Source: Bradyrhizobium murdochi (lineage in GTDB: Bacteria > Pseudomonadota > Alphaproteobacteria > Rhizobiales > Xanthobacteraceae). Taken from it: DNA of 64,000 nt. Below are positions 27,555 to 35,755 of the stretch, in pieces. The position numbers and the translations under genes were made by a program. The stretch's first letter is position 1. Every line of letters begins with the position of its first letter. The stretch spans positions 261,414-325,413 of the forward strand of contig NZ_AXAU01000004.1 of the NCBI RefSeq assembly GCF_000472965.1, read 5' to 3'. Below the pieces are notes generated by a model. That model did no database searches, was not told the DNA's origin, and was given only the letters and a program-made list of their open reading frames with translations.

Positions 27555-28673
27555 ATGCCGGACTCCGACCCAATACAGGACAACCCGCGCAACACGCGCA
27601 ACCTGCCGGTGGTGGTGCAGGAAGGCGAGGTTCTGCGTCCAACCGCCGAGAGCTGGCTGATACGGGCGATCCGCACGCTGTTCGGCTGGAGAGGGGGATC
27701 GGTGCGCGCCGATCTTCAGGTGGTGCTCGATACTTCCACCCCTGATGATGCCGGCTTCTCCGCCATCGAGCGCACCATGCTGCGCAACATCCTCGATCTC
27801 AACGAGCGGCGCATCGCCGACGTGATGGTGCATCGCGCCGACATCGTCGCCGTCAAGCGAGATATTCCGCTCGGCGAATTAATGAGCCTGTTCGAGAGTG
27901 CGGCGCATTCGCGGCTCGTGGTCTACAACGAAACCCTCGACGACCCCGAAGGTATCGTTCACATCCGTGACCTGCTGGCGTTCATGACGGCGAAGGCGCG
28001 CGTCGGCGACACCACCAAGCCCAAGCGCAAGAAGCCGTTCCCGGCGGGGCTCGACCTGCGCGCGGTCGACCTCGCAATGCCGCTGGCCGAGGCCAACATC
28101 ATCCGCAAGCTCCTGTACGTGCCGCCGTCGATGCGGGCGATCGATCTGCTGGCGCAGATGCAGGCCTCGCGTATCCACCTGGCGCTGGTGGTGGACGAAT
28201 ATGGCGGCACCGACGGGCTGGTCTCGATCGAGGACATCGTCGAGCAGATCGTCGGCGAAATCGACGACGAGCACGACAGCGACGAGCCGCCATCGATCGT
28301 CCGCCAGGGAGACAACGCCTTCATCGCGGATGCCCGCGCCAGCCTCGAGGATGCACGCAAGATGATCGGCGAGGAATTCGTCACCGGCGAGGGGAGCGAG
28401 GAAGTCGCCACCCTCGGCGGCTATCTGGTGTCCCAGGTCGGCCGGCTGCCCGTGCGCGGCGAGGTCATTGCCGGTCCGGGCAATTTCGAGATCGAGGTGC
28501 TCGATGCCGATCCGCGGCGGGTCAAGCGGCTGCGGATCGGGATTCGGAAAGAACGCCCCGCGCCGCGCGCGACGCGCGAGCGAAGCCGCCGCGAGACCAC
28601 GCCCGAAACCAGCACGGCGCCGACCAATGACAATACGCCGCCGGCTTCCGGCGATGGAGCCGGCTCGCAGTGA
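27555..28673 (+). CDS. CBS-domain protein CorC/HlyC family
   Basis: 372 residues from ATG 27555, 1 base after the ybeY stop. Two CBS domains (RRIADVMVHRADIVAV...LVVYNETLDDPEGIVHIRDLLAF, then a second around YVPPSMRAIDLLAQM and LALVVDEYGGTDGLVSIEDIVEQIVGEIDDEHD) are followed by a CorC_HlyC domain. The C-terminus is basic and low-complexity. It is a soluble cousin of magnesium/cobalt efflux proteins; YbeX/CorC proteins are linked to ribosome metabolism and ion balance. Confidence 0.92.
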   Translation: MPDSDPIQDNPRNTRNLPVVVQEGEVLRPTAESWLIRAIRTLFGWRGGSVRADLQVVLDTSTPDDAGFSAIERTMLRNILDLNERRIADVMVHRADIVAVKRDIPLGELMSLFESAAHSRLVVYNETLDDPEGIVHIRDLLAFMTAKARVGDTTKPKRKKPFPAGLDLRAVDLAMPLAEANIIRKLLYVPPSMRAIDLLAQMQASRIHLALVVDEYGGTDGLVSIEDIVEQIVGEIDDEHDSDEPPSIVRQGDNAFIADARASLEDARKMIGEEFVTGEGSEEVATLGGYLVSQVGRLPVRGEVIAGPGNFEIEVLDADPRRVKRLRIGIRKERPAPRATRERSRRETTPETSTAPTNDNTPPASGDGAGSQ

Positions 28674-30280
28674 TCTCAACCAACAAATTCCGCGCCGCGG
28701 GACTTTCGATCATCCTGGCCTGGGGCTGGAAGCGCGCGGCGATCGCGCTCGTCGCCGGCGCAATGTCGGCTCTTTCGATGGCGCCGTTCAACGCCTGGCC
28801 GGTGCTGTTTGTGACATTTCCGGTCGCGGTCTGGCTGATCGACGGCGCGGCGGCGGGAAAATGGCGCGGGCTGCCGGCGGCGGCGATGGCGGGCTTCTGG
28901 TTCGGGCTCGGCTATTTCGTGCCCGGGCTCTACTGGATCGGCAACGCCTTCCTGGTCGACGCGCCGACCTTTGCCTGGCTGATGCCGTTCGCGGTGCTCG
29001 GCCTGCCGGCCTATCTCGCCTTGTTTCCGGCGCTCGGCTTCGCACTGGCGCGGCTGATCTGGACGCGGGATGCGTCGCGGGTTCTGGCGCTCGCGATCGG
29101 GCTCACGGTCAGCGAATGGCTGCGCGGCTATCTGCTATCGGGATTTCCCTGGAATGCCTTCGGCTACGCGCTGTCGGAGCCCTTGGCGCTGGCGCAGGCG
29201 GCGTCGCTGATCGGGCTGTGGGGCATGACCTTCCTCAGCGTTGCGATCTTTGCCAGCCCAGCGGCGCTGATCGACGGTTCATCGCGCGGCCGCAGGCCCT
29301 GGATCGCGCCGGTGGCGGCACTCCTGCTGCTCGCGGCGATGGGAATTTACGGCGCCGTGCGGCTGTCGCTGCAGCCGACGGTCCTGACCAAGGTCAAGCT
29401 ACGTATCATGCAGCCGAACCTGCAGCAGGACGTCAAATTCAACTACGGCGCCAAGGCGGAGGTGATGCAGAAATACCTTACTCTGTCCGACCGCGCTTCA
29501 GGCCCGCAGTCCACCGGCGTGCGCGACGTGCAAATTCTGATTTGGCCGGAATCGGCTTTCCCGTTTTTCCTGACGCGCGAAGCCGACGCGATGGCTCAGA
29601 TCGCCGAGCTCCTGCCCAAGGGCACGGTGCTGATGACCGGATCGGTGCGCGCTCCGGACACCCCGCCCGGCGTGCGTGTCTCCCGCGCCTACAATTCGAT
29701 CTATGTGATCGACCATGACGGCGGCGTGCTGTCGGTCTACGACAAGCTGCATCTGGTGCCGTTCGGCGAGTATCTGCCGTTTCAGGAATGGATGGAGAAG
29801 CTCGGCTTCGTGCAGCTTACAAAAGTCCACGGCGGCTTCATTCCGGGCACGCGGCGCCGCGCGATGGAGATACCGAATGCGCCGCGCGCGCTACCGTTGA
29901 TTTGTTATGAGGCGATTTTTCCCGGAAATGTTGCAGCGCGTGACGACCGCCCCGGCTGGATCGTTAACCTGACCAATGACGGCTGGTTTGGAAATTCAAC
30001 GGGTCCCTACCAGCACCTGCAGCAGGCGCGGCTGCGTGCGATCGAGGAAGGTCTGCCGATGGTGCGCGCCGCCAACACCGGCATCTCGGCGGTGATCGAT
30101 CCCTCGGGGCGAGTTGTGGCACAGCTCGACCTCGGCATCGAAGGCGTGCTGGATGCCAGCCTGCCGTTCGCGCTGTCGCCGACGGTTTATGCTCGCCTTG
30201 GAGATATCCCGGCGGCCGTGATTGTGGCCGCAGCCTTGTTGGTCGTCGTCAGACGCCGCGTTGCGAAGCACGCTGCCTGA
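28670..30280 (+). CDS. lnt: Apolipoprotein N-acyltransferase
   Basis: 536 residues from GTG 28670, overlapping corC by 4 bases. It adds the third acyl chain to outer-membrane lipoproteins at the periplasmic face of the inner membrane. An N-terminal multi-helix membrane part of about 230 residues is followed by a nitrilase-like domain with the Glu-Lys-Cys triad in ILIWPESAFPF, YDKLHLVPFGEYLP and LICYEAIFP. The late NLTNDGWFGNSTGPYQH motif is also characteristic. Last gene of the miaB run. Confidence 0.97.
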   Translation: MISTNKFRAAGLSIILAWGWKRAAIALVAGAMSALSMAPFNAWPVLFVTFPVAVWLIDGAAAGKWRGLPAAAMAGFWFGLGYFVPGLYWIGNAFLVDAPTFAWLMPFAVLGLPAYLALFPALGFALARLIWTRDASRVLALAIGLTVSEWLRGYLLSGFPWNAFGYALSEPLALAQAASLIGLWGMTFLSVAIFASPAALIDGSSRGRRPWIAPVAALLLLAAMGIYGAVRLSLQPTVLTKVKLRIMQPNLQQDVKFNYGAKAEVMQKYLTLSDRASGPQSTGVRDVQILIWPESAFPFFLTREADAMAQIAELLPKGTVLMTGSVRAPDTPPGVRVSRAYNSIYVIDHDGGVLSVYDKLHLVPFGEYLPFQEWMEKLGFVQLTKVHGGFIPGTRRRAMEIPNAPRALPLICYEAIFPGNVAARDDRPGWIVNLTNDGWFGNSTGPYQHLQQARLRAIEEGLPMVRAANTGISAVIDPSGRVVAQLDLGIEGVLDASLPFALSPTVYARLGDIPAAVIVAAALLVVVRRRVAKHAA

Positions 30281-30527
30281 GATTTTCACACGACCGAGTT
30301 GTCACTGGTTTACTAAAAACGCTGCGTGCGCGGTTCCACCAGTTGACAGAGAGCCTGTGATTCGCTTTCTGCGCTTGCAAGCCAAAAACGACAACCAGTC
30401 ACTTCCGTTGCTCAGATCGTCCGCAATTCTACCCGATCCTCCGAGCAGGATATGACGGTACCGGCGCGCCTGAGGCATAGCATTTCCACTGCCTCATTCC
30501 CGGCGCGCAATCCTAGGAGTGATGCAG
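30281..30527. promoter_or_regulatory. Intergenic region with leader hairpin before the XRE regulator
   Basis: Between lnt and the regulator there are about 240 bases without a gene. A TTGACA (30343-30348) could be a -35 box. A two-tier hairpin spans 30464-30508: GCGCGCC/GGCGCGC outside with a 5-base bulge, TGAGGCA/TGCCTCA inside, and a 12-base loop. The ribosome site AGGAG at 30515 follows only 7 bases later, so the hairpin could influence translation. Confidence 0.55.
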
Positions 30528-30944
30528 ATGTCCACCAAAGCGCCCAATCCGGTCGACAAATATGTCGGCAGCCGCGTCCGGATGCGCCGCATCATGCTGG
30601 GCATGAGTCAGGAAAAGCTCGGCGAAGCGCTCGGCCTCACATTCCAGCAGGTTCAGAAATACGAAAAAGGCACCAACCGGGTCGGCGCCAGCCGTCTGCA
30701 GCAAATCTCGGAGATTTTACAGGTGCCGGTGTCGTTTCTGTTCGATGGCGGGCCGAGCGGCATAGCGAATCCGGACGGATTTGGCGACGGTGCCTCTCCG
30801 GCCTACGTGTCCGATTTCCTCGCGACGTCGGAGGGTCTGGCGCTGACACGCGCGTTCACCCGCATCACCGATTCCAAAATGCGCCGCTCCATCGTCGAAC
30901 TGGTCGAGCAGATCGCGTCGCGCGACGGCCCGGACCCGCGCTGA
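30528..30944 (+). CDS. XRE-family helix-turn-helix regulator
   Basis: 138 residues from ATG 30528, chosen because TAGGAG ends 8 bases upstream. The N-terminal Cro/C1-type domain reads VGSRVRMRRIMLGMSQEKLGEALGLTFQQVQKYEKGTNRVGASRLQQISEIL. The C-terminal half is a short conserved tail ending RSIVELVEQIAS. Genes of this kind sit next to lnt in many Rhizobiales; the regulon is not clear from the sequence. A strong hairpin lies in its leader. Confidence 0.9.
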   Translation: MSTKAPNPVDKYVGSRVRMRRIMLGMSQEKLGEALGLTFQQVQKYEKGTNRVGASRLQQISEILQVPVSFLFDGGPSGIANPDGFGDGASPAYVSDFLATSEGLALTRAFTRITDSKMRRSIVELVEQIASRDGPDPR

Positions 30945-31067
30945 TTTTTGTCCCGCACCGATTTGAGAATTTCGTATTCCGGAATATGCCGTCATTTCGC
31001 GCCCGCATTAGCGCGGCTCCACGATGTGCAATTGCGCATCGGGACATGACACCGTATCGGATACGAC

Positions 31068-32192
31068 ATGATGATAAACAATCCCTTCGATTCCGCGCCG
31101 ATCCTCGAGGGCATTCGCCGCTGGGTCGAGATCGAGAGCCCAACCGAAGCGCCTGAGCAGGTCAACAAGCTCGCCGACCTCGTCGCTGAAGGCTATCGCG
31201 GCCTGCCCGCGACGGTAGAGCGGATCGCCGGCCACTCCGGCTGCGGCGATCACTTGGTGGCGCGCTCGTTATGGGGACAGGACGAACCGGGCATCCTGGT
31301 GCTGAGCCATCTCGATACGGTGCATCCACTTGGCTTCATCGAGCGGCTGCCATTCCGGATCGAAGGTGACAGCGCATTCGGCCCGGGCATCTACGACATG
31401 AAGGGCGGCGCCTATCTCGCCTATCATGCGTTTCGGCAAGTCTGCGCCGACAGTGCGCGGCCGCCGCTCGGCATCACGCAGCTCTATGTCTCCGATGAAG
31501 AGATCGGCAGCCCGACCTCGCGCGCGCTGATCGAGGCCGAGGGCCGCAAGGCGAAATATGTGCTGGTCACCGAACCGGCACGCGACGGCGGCAAGATCGT
31601 CACCGGACGCAAGGGCGTCGGTCGCTTCGATGTCTTTATCAAGGGCGTGCCCTCGCATGCCGGCACCCGGCCGGAAGATGGCCGCAGCGCCATCCGCGAA
31701 CTCGGCAATGTCATTCAAACGCTGGAGGCGATGAACGACCTTGCACGCGGTATCACCGTCAATGTCGGAGTTGTCCGCGGCGGCACCAAGCCGAACGTAG
31801 TCGCGGAAGAGGCCTTTGCCGAGGTCGATTTGCGCGTGCCGACGATGGCCGATGCCGACGAGCTCGTTGCGAAAATCCTCAATCTGAAATCGCGCAGCGA
31901 AGGCGTCACCGTCAAGGTGATCGGCGAGCTGAACCGCCCACCTTACGAAAAGAGCAATGCCGGCGCCGCGCTTTACGAGCATGCCAGGACGATCGCGGCG
32001 GAGATCGGCTTCGATCTGGTCGACACCTCGACCGGCGGCGGCTCCGACGGCAATTTCACCGCGCCGCATACCGCAACCCTCGACGGCCTTGGCGTCGACG
32101 GCCGGGGCGCGCATACCCATTACGAGCAGATGTACGTCTCCTCGATCGAGCCGAGGGCGCGGCTGCTGTTCCGGCTGTACCAGACGCTGTGA
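31068..32192 (+). CDS. M20-family metallopeptidase (glutamate carboxypeptidase G2-like)
   Basis: 374 residues, cytoplasmic. The dizinc site includes SHLDTVHPLG (His-x-Asp), GIYDMKGG (bridging Asp), SDEEIGS (catalytic Glu-Glu), an EPARDG loop, and late TGGGSDGNFTA. The dimerisation domain contains VKGVPSHAG-like KGVPSHAGTRPEDG. It should hydrolyse an amino-acid amide, such as an N-acyl glutamate. Its stop overlaps the trmB start (GTGATGA), so the two are translationally coupled. From memory, relatives often have metK at this site. Confidence 0.9.
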   Translation: MMINNPFDSAPILEGIRRWVEIESPTEAPEQVNKLADLVAEGYRGLPATVERIAGHSGCGDHLVARSLWGQDEPGILVLSHLDTVHPLGFIERLPFRIEGDSAFGPGIYDMKGGAYLAYHAFRQVCADSARPPLGITQLYVSDEEIGSPTSRALIEAEGRKAKYVLVTEPARDGGKIVTGRKGVGRFDVFIKGVPSHAGTRPEDGRSAIRELGNVIQTLEAMNDLARGITVNVGVVRGGTKPNVVAEEAFAEVDLRVPTMADADELVAKILNLKSRSEGVTVKVIGELNRPPYEKSNAGAALYEHARTIAAEIGFDLVDTSTGGGSDGNFTAPHTATLDGLGVDGRGAHTHYEQMYVSSIEPRARLLFRLYQTL

Positions 32193-32935
32193 TGATATCC
32201 GCCCCGAACGATACGGAAGATCGCGGCAGCCCGCCCGATGACGGCACGGCCACGCATGCGCGCGGCTCGTTCTTCGGCCGCCGCAAGGGACACAAGCTCC
32301 GCATCCACCAGGCCGACCTGATCGACAAACTGCTGCCGCAACTCGCGCTCGACATTGCGACACCTGCGCCGGAGCGGCTTGCCGATCTGTTCGATGGCCG
32401 AGCTACGGATGTCAGGCTCGAGATCGGATTCGGCGGCGGCGAACATCTGATCGCGGAAGCGCAGGCCTATCCGAACATCGGGTTCATCGGCTGCGAGCCG
32501 TATGTGAACGGCATGGCCAAGATCCTGACGCAGATCGAGGCGCACAACATCGACAATATCAGGCTCTATGCCGGCGACGCCGCGGAATTGCTGGCCTGGC
32601 TGCCGCCGCGGTCGCTGACGCGGATCGACCTGATCCATCCCGATCCCTGGCCGAAGCGGCGGCACTGGAAGCGGCGCTTCGTGCAGGACGCAACGGTGAA
32701 GGCGATGGCGCGCATTCTCAAGGACGGCGGTGAATTCCGTTTCGTCAGCGACATCGACGATTACTGCGCCTGGACGCTGGCGCATCTGATGCGCTCGCCG
32801 GATTTTGTCTGGACCGCCGAGCGCGCCGCCGACTGGCAAAAGCCCTGGGACGGCTACACCATGACGCGCTACGGCCGCAAAGCCGAACGCGAGGGAAGAG
32901 TGGCGGCGTATCTGCGGTTTCGGCGGGTCGGCTAG
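32192..32935 (+). CDS. trmB: tRNA (guanine-N7)-methyltransferase
   Basis: 247 residues from ATG 32192 (GTG 32189 is just upstream). It makes m7G46 in tRNA variable loops. Class I methyltransferase motif I is LEIGFGGGEHLI; GCEPYVNGMAKIL and the diagnostic HPDPWPKRRHWKRRFVQ follow. A basic, Gly/Arg-rich N-terminus (RGSFFGRRKGHKLR) suits tRNA binding. Confidence 0.95.
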   Translation: MISAPNDTEDRGSPPDDGTATHARGSFFGRRKGHKLRIHQADLIDKLLPQLALDIATPAPERLADLFDGRATDVRLEIGFGGGEHLIAEAQAYPNIGFIGCEPYVNGMAKILTQIEAHNIDNIRLYAGDAAELLAWLPPRSLTRIDLIHPDPWPKRRHWKRRFVQDATVKAMARILKDGGEFRFVSDIDDYCAWTLAHLMRSPDFVWTAERAADWQKPWDGYTMTRYGRKAEREGRVAAYLRFRRVG

Positions 32936-33068
32936 CGGGCGCGTACCCATGGATCCGCGTTACTTGGTGCGGAGCGCCGGCCTGCCAAACTACAGCGCTT
33001 GGCCGGAACCTTTTTGAGCCTGGATGCTTGAGTCCACCCCTTGCGGGGCGACGAATTGAGAGGCGGTA

Positions 33069-33299
33069 ATGGTCCTGATGGGACTTGGCGCGCTCCTTGT
33101 TATCGGCGGACTCCTGTATATGGCGCGCACCACTATTTGGCGGGGACCGCTTAGCGGCCGGGATTCGGCCGGACCGGTTCGCCAGACGTTGGAGCCGCCA
33201 CAGCGCAGCGTGCGATTCTTGGGATTTGGCGCGAATTGGCCGGGCATCCTCCTTATGGCCCTCGGCGGAGTTCTGTTGGTGTCGGGGGCCAATTTCTAG
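33069..33299 (+). CDS. Small two-helix membrane protein of unknown function
   Basis: 76 residues with two hydrophobic helices (MGLGALLVIGGLLYMA and WPGILLMALGGVLLVSG) and a short basic loop between. A GAGAGGCGG ribosome site is next to ATG 33069. The family is not recognised; proteins like this are often annotated DUF2905-like. It sits between trmB and the oxidase block. Confidence 0.65.
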   Translation: MVLMGLGALLVIGGLLYMARTTIWRGPLSGRDSAGPVRQTLEPPQRSVRFLGFGANWPGILLMALGGVLLVSGANF

Positions 33300-33331
33300 A
33301 GCTTGACGAAGCAAGCTTGAATCAATGCGCC

Positions 33332-33392
33332 CGTCACCCCGGGATGAACGCGATTGCGTTCACCCTGGGGTGGCCGCGCACAGCGCGGCCCT
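33332..33392. repeat. Double hairpin repeat between convergent genes
   Basis: CACCCCGGGATGAACGC with GCGTTCACCCTGGGGTG forms a long stem with loop GATT, followed by GCCGCGC/GCGCGGC. It lies between the small membrane gene and the DUF2189 gene, both pointing into it. Likely a bidirectional terminator and a member of the dispersed repeats. Confidence 0.65.
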
Positions 33393-33401
33393 CGACCACA
33401 T

Positions 33402-34310
33402 CTAGCGCTCGCGGCTCCACGGGAACAGATTGGCCGGGAAATCCGCTGCGTAACGGTGTCCTTTCCGCAGGTGGGGCTCTTCGTGCGGAGGGTTGGGATC
33501 CGGCTCCACCGCCTTCCGGTACAGATGCCAGGTGGCATGACCGAGCACCGGCAGAGCGACGGCGAGACCGACGAAGACCGGCAACGAGCCGAGCACCAGC
33601 AGCGCCGCAACAATCAGTCCCCATCCGGCCATTTCAACCGGATTCTTCATCACGACGCGCAGCGAGGTCCGGATCGCGTCAATCGCAGTCGCATGGCGGT
33701 CGAGCATCAACGGGAACGACACAACGCTAACGCACAGCGCCACGACCGCGAACACAAAGCCGACACCGCAACCAATGATAATGAGCGACCATCCGTCCGC
33801 CGTCGTCAGCACGCGCGTTGCGAAGTCAGGGATGCTCGCGGCCGGGGCGTGGCCGAAGATATCAACGTAGATTGCGTTCGCTGCGCCGATCCAGGCCCCG
33901 AACAGAACGAGCAGGAGCACGCCGAGCTCGACCATGGCACCGAAAGCCGGAGCGCGCAGCACGGAAAGCGCATCCCATGCGCCGACCTCCTCGCCGCGCT
34001 CGCGGCGGCGGCTGAGCTCGTAAAGACCGATCGCGGCAAAAGGTCCGATCAAGGCAAACCCGGCTGCCAGCGGAAACAGTAGCGGCAATACCGAATAGCC
34101 AAGGACCAGCCTGAACAGAAAAATACCGAGAACGGGATAAATCACGCACAGGACAACCGCGTGACTTGGCATTGCACTGAAATCTTCCCAGCCCAGGCGC
34201 AGCGCCTCGCCCAGGTCGGATAGTTTGATTTTGCGAACGGGATATGTGGCGGCGTCGCCGAATACGTGCCGTGCAAACTTTGAGATGTTATCGGAATACA
34301 CAGTGGCCAT
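33402..34310 (-). CDS. DUF2189 integral membrane protein
   Basis: 302 residues with six hydrophobic segments. It opens with RKIKLSDLGEALRLGWEDFSAMPSHAVVL, which matches DUF2189, a family often found near cytochrome c oxidase genes. It is divergent from coxM. A role in oxidase assembly is suggested by context only. ATG 34310; no signal peptide before the first helix. Confidence 0.85.
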   Translation of the reverse strand: MATVYSDNISKFARHVFGDAATYPVRKIKLSDLGEALRLGWEDFSAMPSHAVVLCVIYPVLGIFLFRLVLGYSVLPLLFPLAAGFALIGPFAAIGLYELSRRRERGEEVGAWDALSVLRAPAFGAMVELGVLLLVLFGAWIGAANAIYVDIFGHAPAASIPDFATRVLTTADGWSLIIIGCGVGFVFAVVALCVSVVSFPLMLDRHATAIDAIRTSLRVVMKNPVEMAGWGLIVAALLVLGSLPVFVGLAVALPVLGHATWHLYRKAVEPDPNPPHEEPHLRKGHRYAADFPANLFPWSRER

Positions 34311-34845
34311 GGACGCACCCTCCCGTGCTCACAGTTGCGGCGGTCGAAACGACGCGCCGCAACATGCGCGTCTCCGCCCTGGTGTGCGAGAGTCGCGGTC
34401 GAGCCGAGTACGGCAAACCCAAATGCATCGAAAGGAGCTTAGCCGGACGAAACTTGTCGCGACCTCCCCAGCAGCTTAGCGCTATAGCGTCCCGACAGCG
34501 CTCACGGTTCGGTGAACTGTGCACGTTCACGGTCATTTGGTGCATTGCGTCATATCAAACGAATTTGTGCTGACTGATGCTCGCCAGCTTGCTGGCATCC
34601 GCGCGGACGCTGAAGTGATCTATTGACGCCAGCCCCGACGCGTACCATCCTCACTCTTGACGCCCCAGACTTGATGGTAATCGGTCGTAACGTGTGCCCG
34701 GCGCCACGTTTTGGATGTCGCGACCGGTCAAAGTGGGCGAGGCAAGACACACTGCGATGGCGCACGTGACGTCAGCCATCCAGACGGTGTGAGCTCCGCC
34801 CTCCGATTTGTCTCCGTTGCCTTAGGTGGCAAGGAGGAGTGAGGG
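34311..34845. other. 535-bp region between the DUF2189 gene and coxM, no gene found
   Basis: It should hold divergent promoters for the DUF2189 gene and coxM. The AAGGAGG site of coxM is at its right end. No FNR-type palindrome (TTGAT-N4-ATCAA) was found; one half-site-like TTGATGGTAATC occurs near 34672. No tRNA or repeat was seen. Confidence 0.5.
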
Positions 34846-35679
34846 ATGATTGTCGCTATCATACTGCTTTTGGTCGCAGTCGGCTCGGTGCTGTTTCACA
34901 TCTACAGCCCGTGGTGGTGGACGCCGATCGCCACTAACTGGCGCTACATTGACGACACCATCAACATAACCTTCTGGATCACCGGGGCGGTTTTCTTCGC
35001 GGTGATCGCTTTCATGGCCTATTGCGTCTTCCGCTTCCATCACAAGGAAGGAAGACAGGCGCACTACAATCCCGAGAACAAGAAGCTCGAGTGGTGGCTC
35101 AGCATCGGTACAGCCGTCGGCGTCGGAGCCATGCTGGCGCCTGGGCTATTTGTCTGGCACCAGTTCGTCACGGTTCCGGCGAACGCTGCCGAGATCGAGG
35201 TCATGGGCCAGCAGTGGCAATGGAGCTTCCGCCTGCCGGGGAAGGATGGCCGGATGGGCACGACCGATGTCCGCCACGTCAGTGCCGAGAATCCTATGGG
35301 CTTGAATCGCGACGACCCGCACGGGCAGGACGACGTCGTGATCGAAAGTGGCGAGATGCACCTCCCGGTTGGAAAGCCGGTCAAGGTTTTGCTCCGCTCA
35401 GTCGACGTCCTGCACGATTTCTATGTGCCCGAATTCCGGGCCAAGATGGATATGGTGCCCGGCATGGTCACCTATTTCTGGATGACTCCGATCCGAACCG
35501 GAACGTTTGATGTACTGTGCGCCGAGTTGTGCGGCGCAGCGCACGCGCAGATGCGGGCGAAAGTCATCGTCGAGGAAGAAGCCGAATATCAAGCCTGGCT
35601 AGAGCAACAGAAGACGTTTGCGGAATTGTCAGGCCGAAGCGCCGTTACAAGGGCGACATACAGATCAGGCGGCAAGTAG
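34846..35679 (+). CDS. coxM: Cytochrome c oxidase subunit II (CoxM-like)
   Basis: 277 residues. Two N-terminal transmembrane helices, then a cupredoxin domain with a complete CuA site: His190, Cys225, Glu227, Cys229, His233, Met236 (in DVLCAELCGAAHAQM). So it takes electrons from cytochrome c, not quinol. The electron-entry aromatic motif GQQWQWSF is also present. No heme c motif. In B. japonicum, coxMNOP encodes a second aa3-type oxidase (established); the gene order here matches it. Strong AAGGAGGAG ribosome site. Confidence 0.93.
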   Translation: MIVAIILLLVAVGSVLFHIYSPWWWTPIATNWRYIDDTINITFWITGAVFFAVIAFMAYCVFRFHHKEGRQAHYNPENKKLEWWLSIGTAVGVGAMLAPGLFVWHQFVTVPANAAEIEVMGQQWQWSFRLPGKDGRMGTTDVRHVSAENPMGLNRDDPHGQDDVVIESGEMHLPVGKPVKVLLRSVDVLHDFYVPEFRAKMDMVPGMVTYFWMTPIRTGTFDVLCAELCGAAHAQMRAKVIVEEEAEYQAWLEQQKTFAELSGRSAVTRATYRSGGK

Positions 35680-35755
35680 GTGCCGCTGCGAAGATAGATT
35701 GGGCGCGTGAGACCGGGTCTCCATGCCCGACGGAAACGACCGAGGAGGTATTTCT

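Noticed and set aside
34650..34700. Possible FNR/FixK box upstream of coxM (TTGATGGTAATC)
   Set aside because: Only one half resembles TTGAT-N4-ATCAA; the right half does not match.
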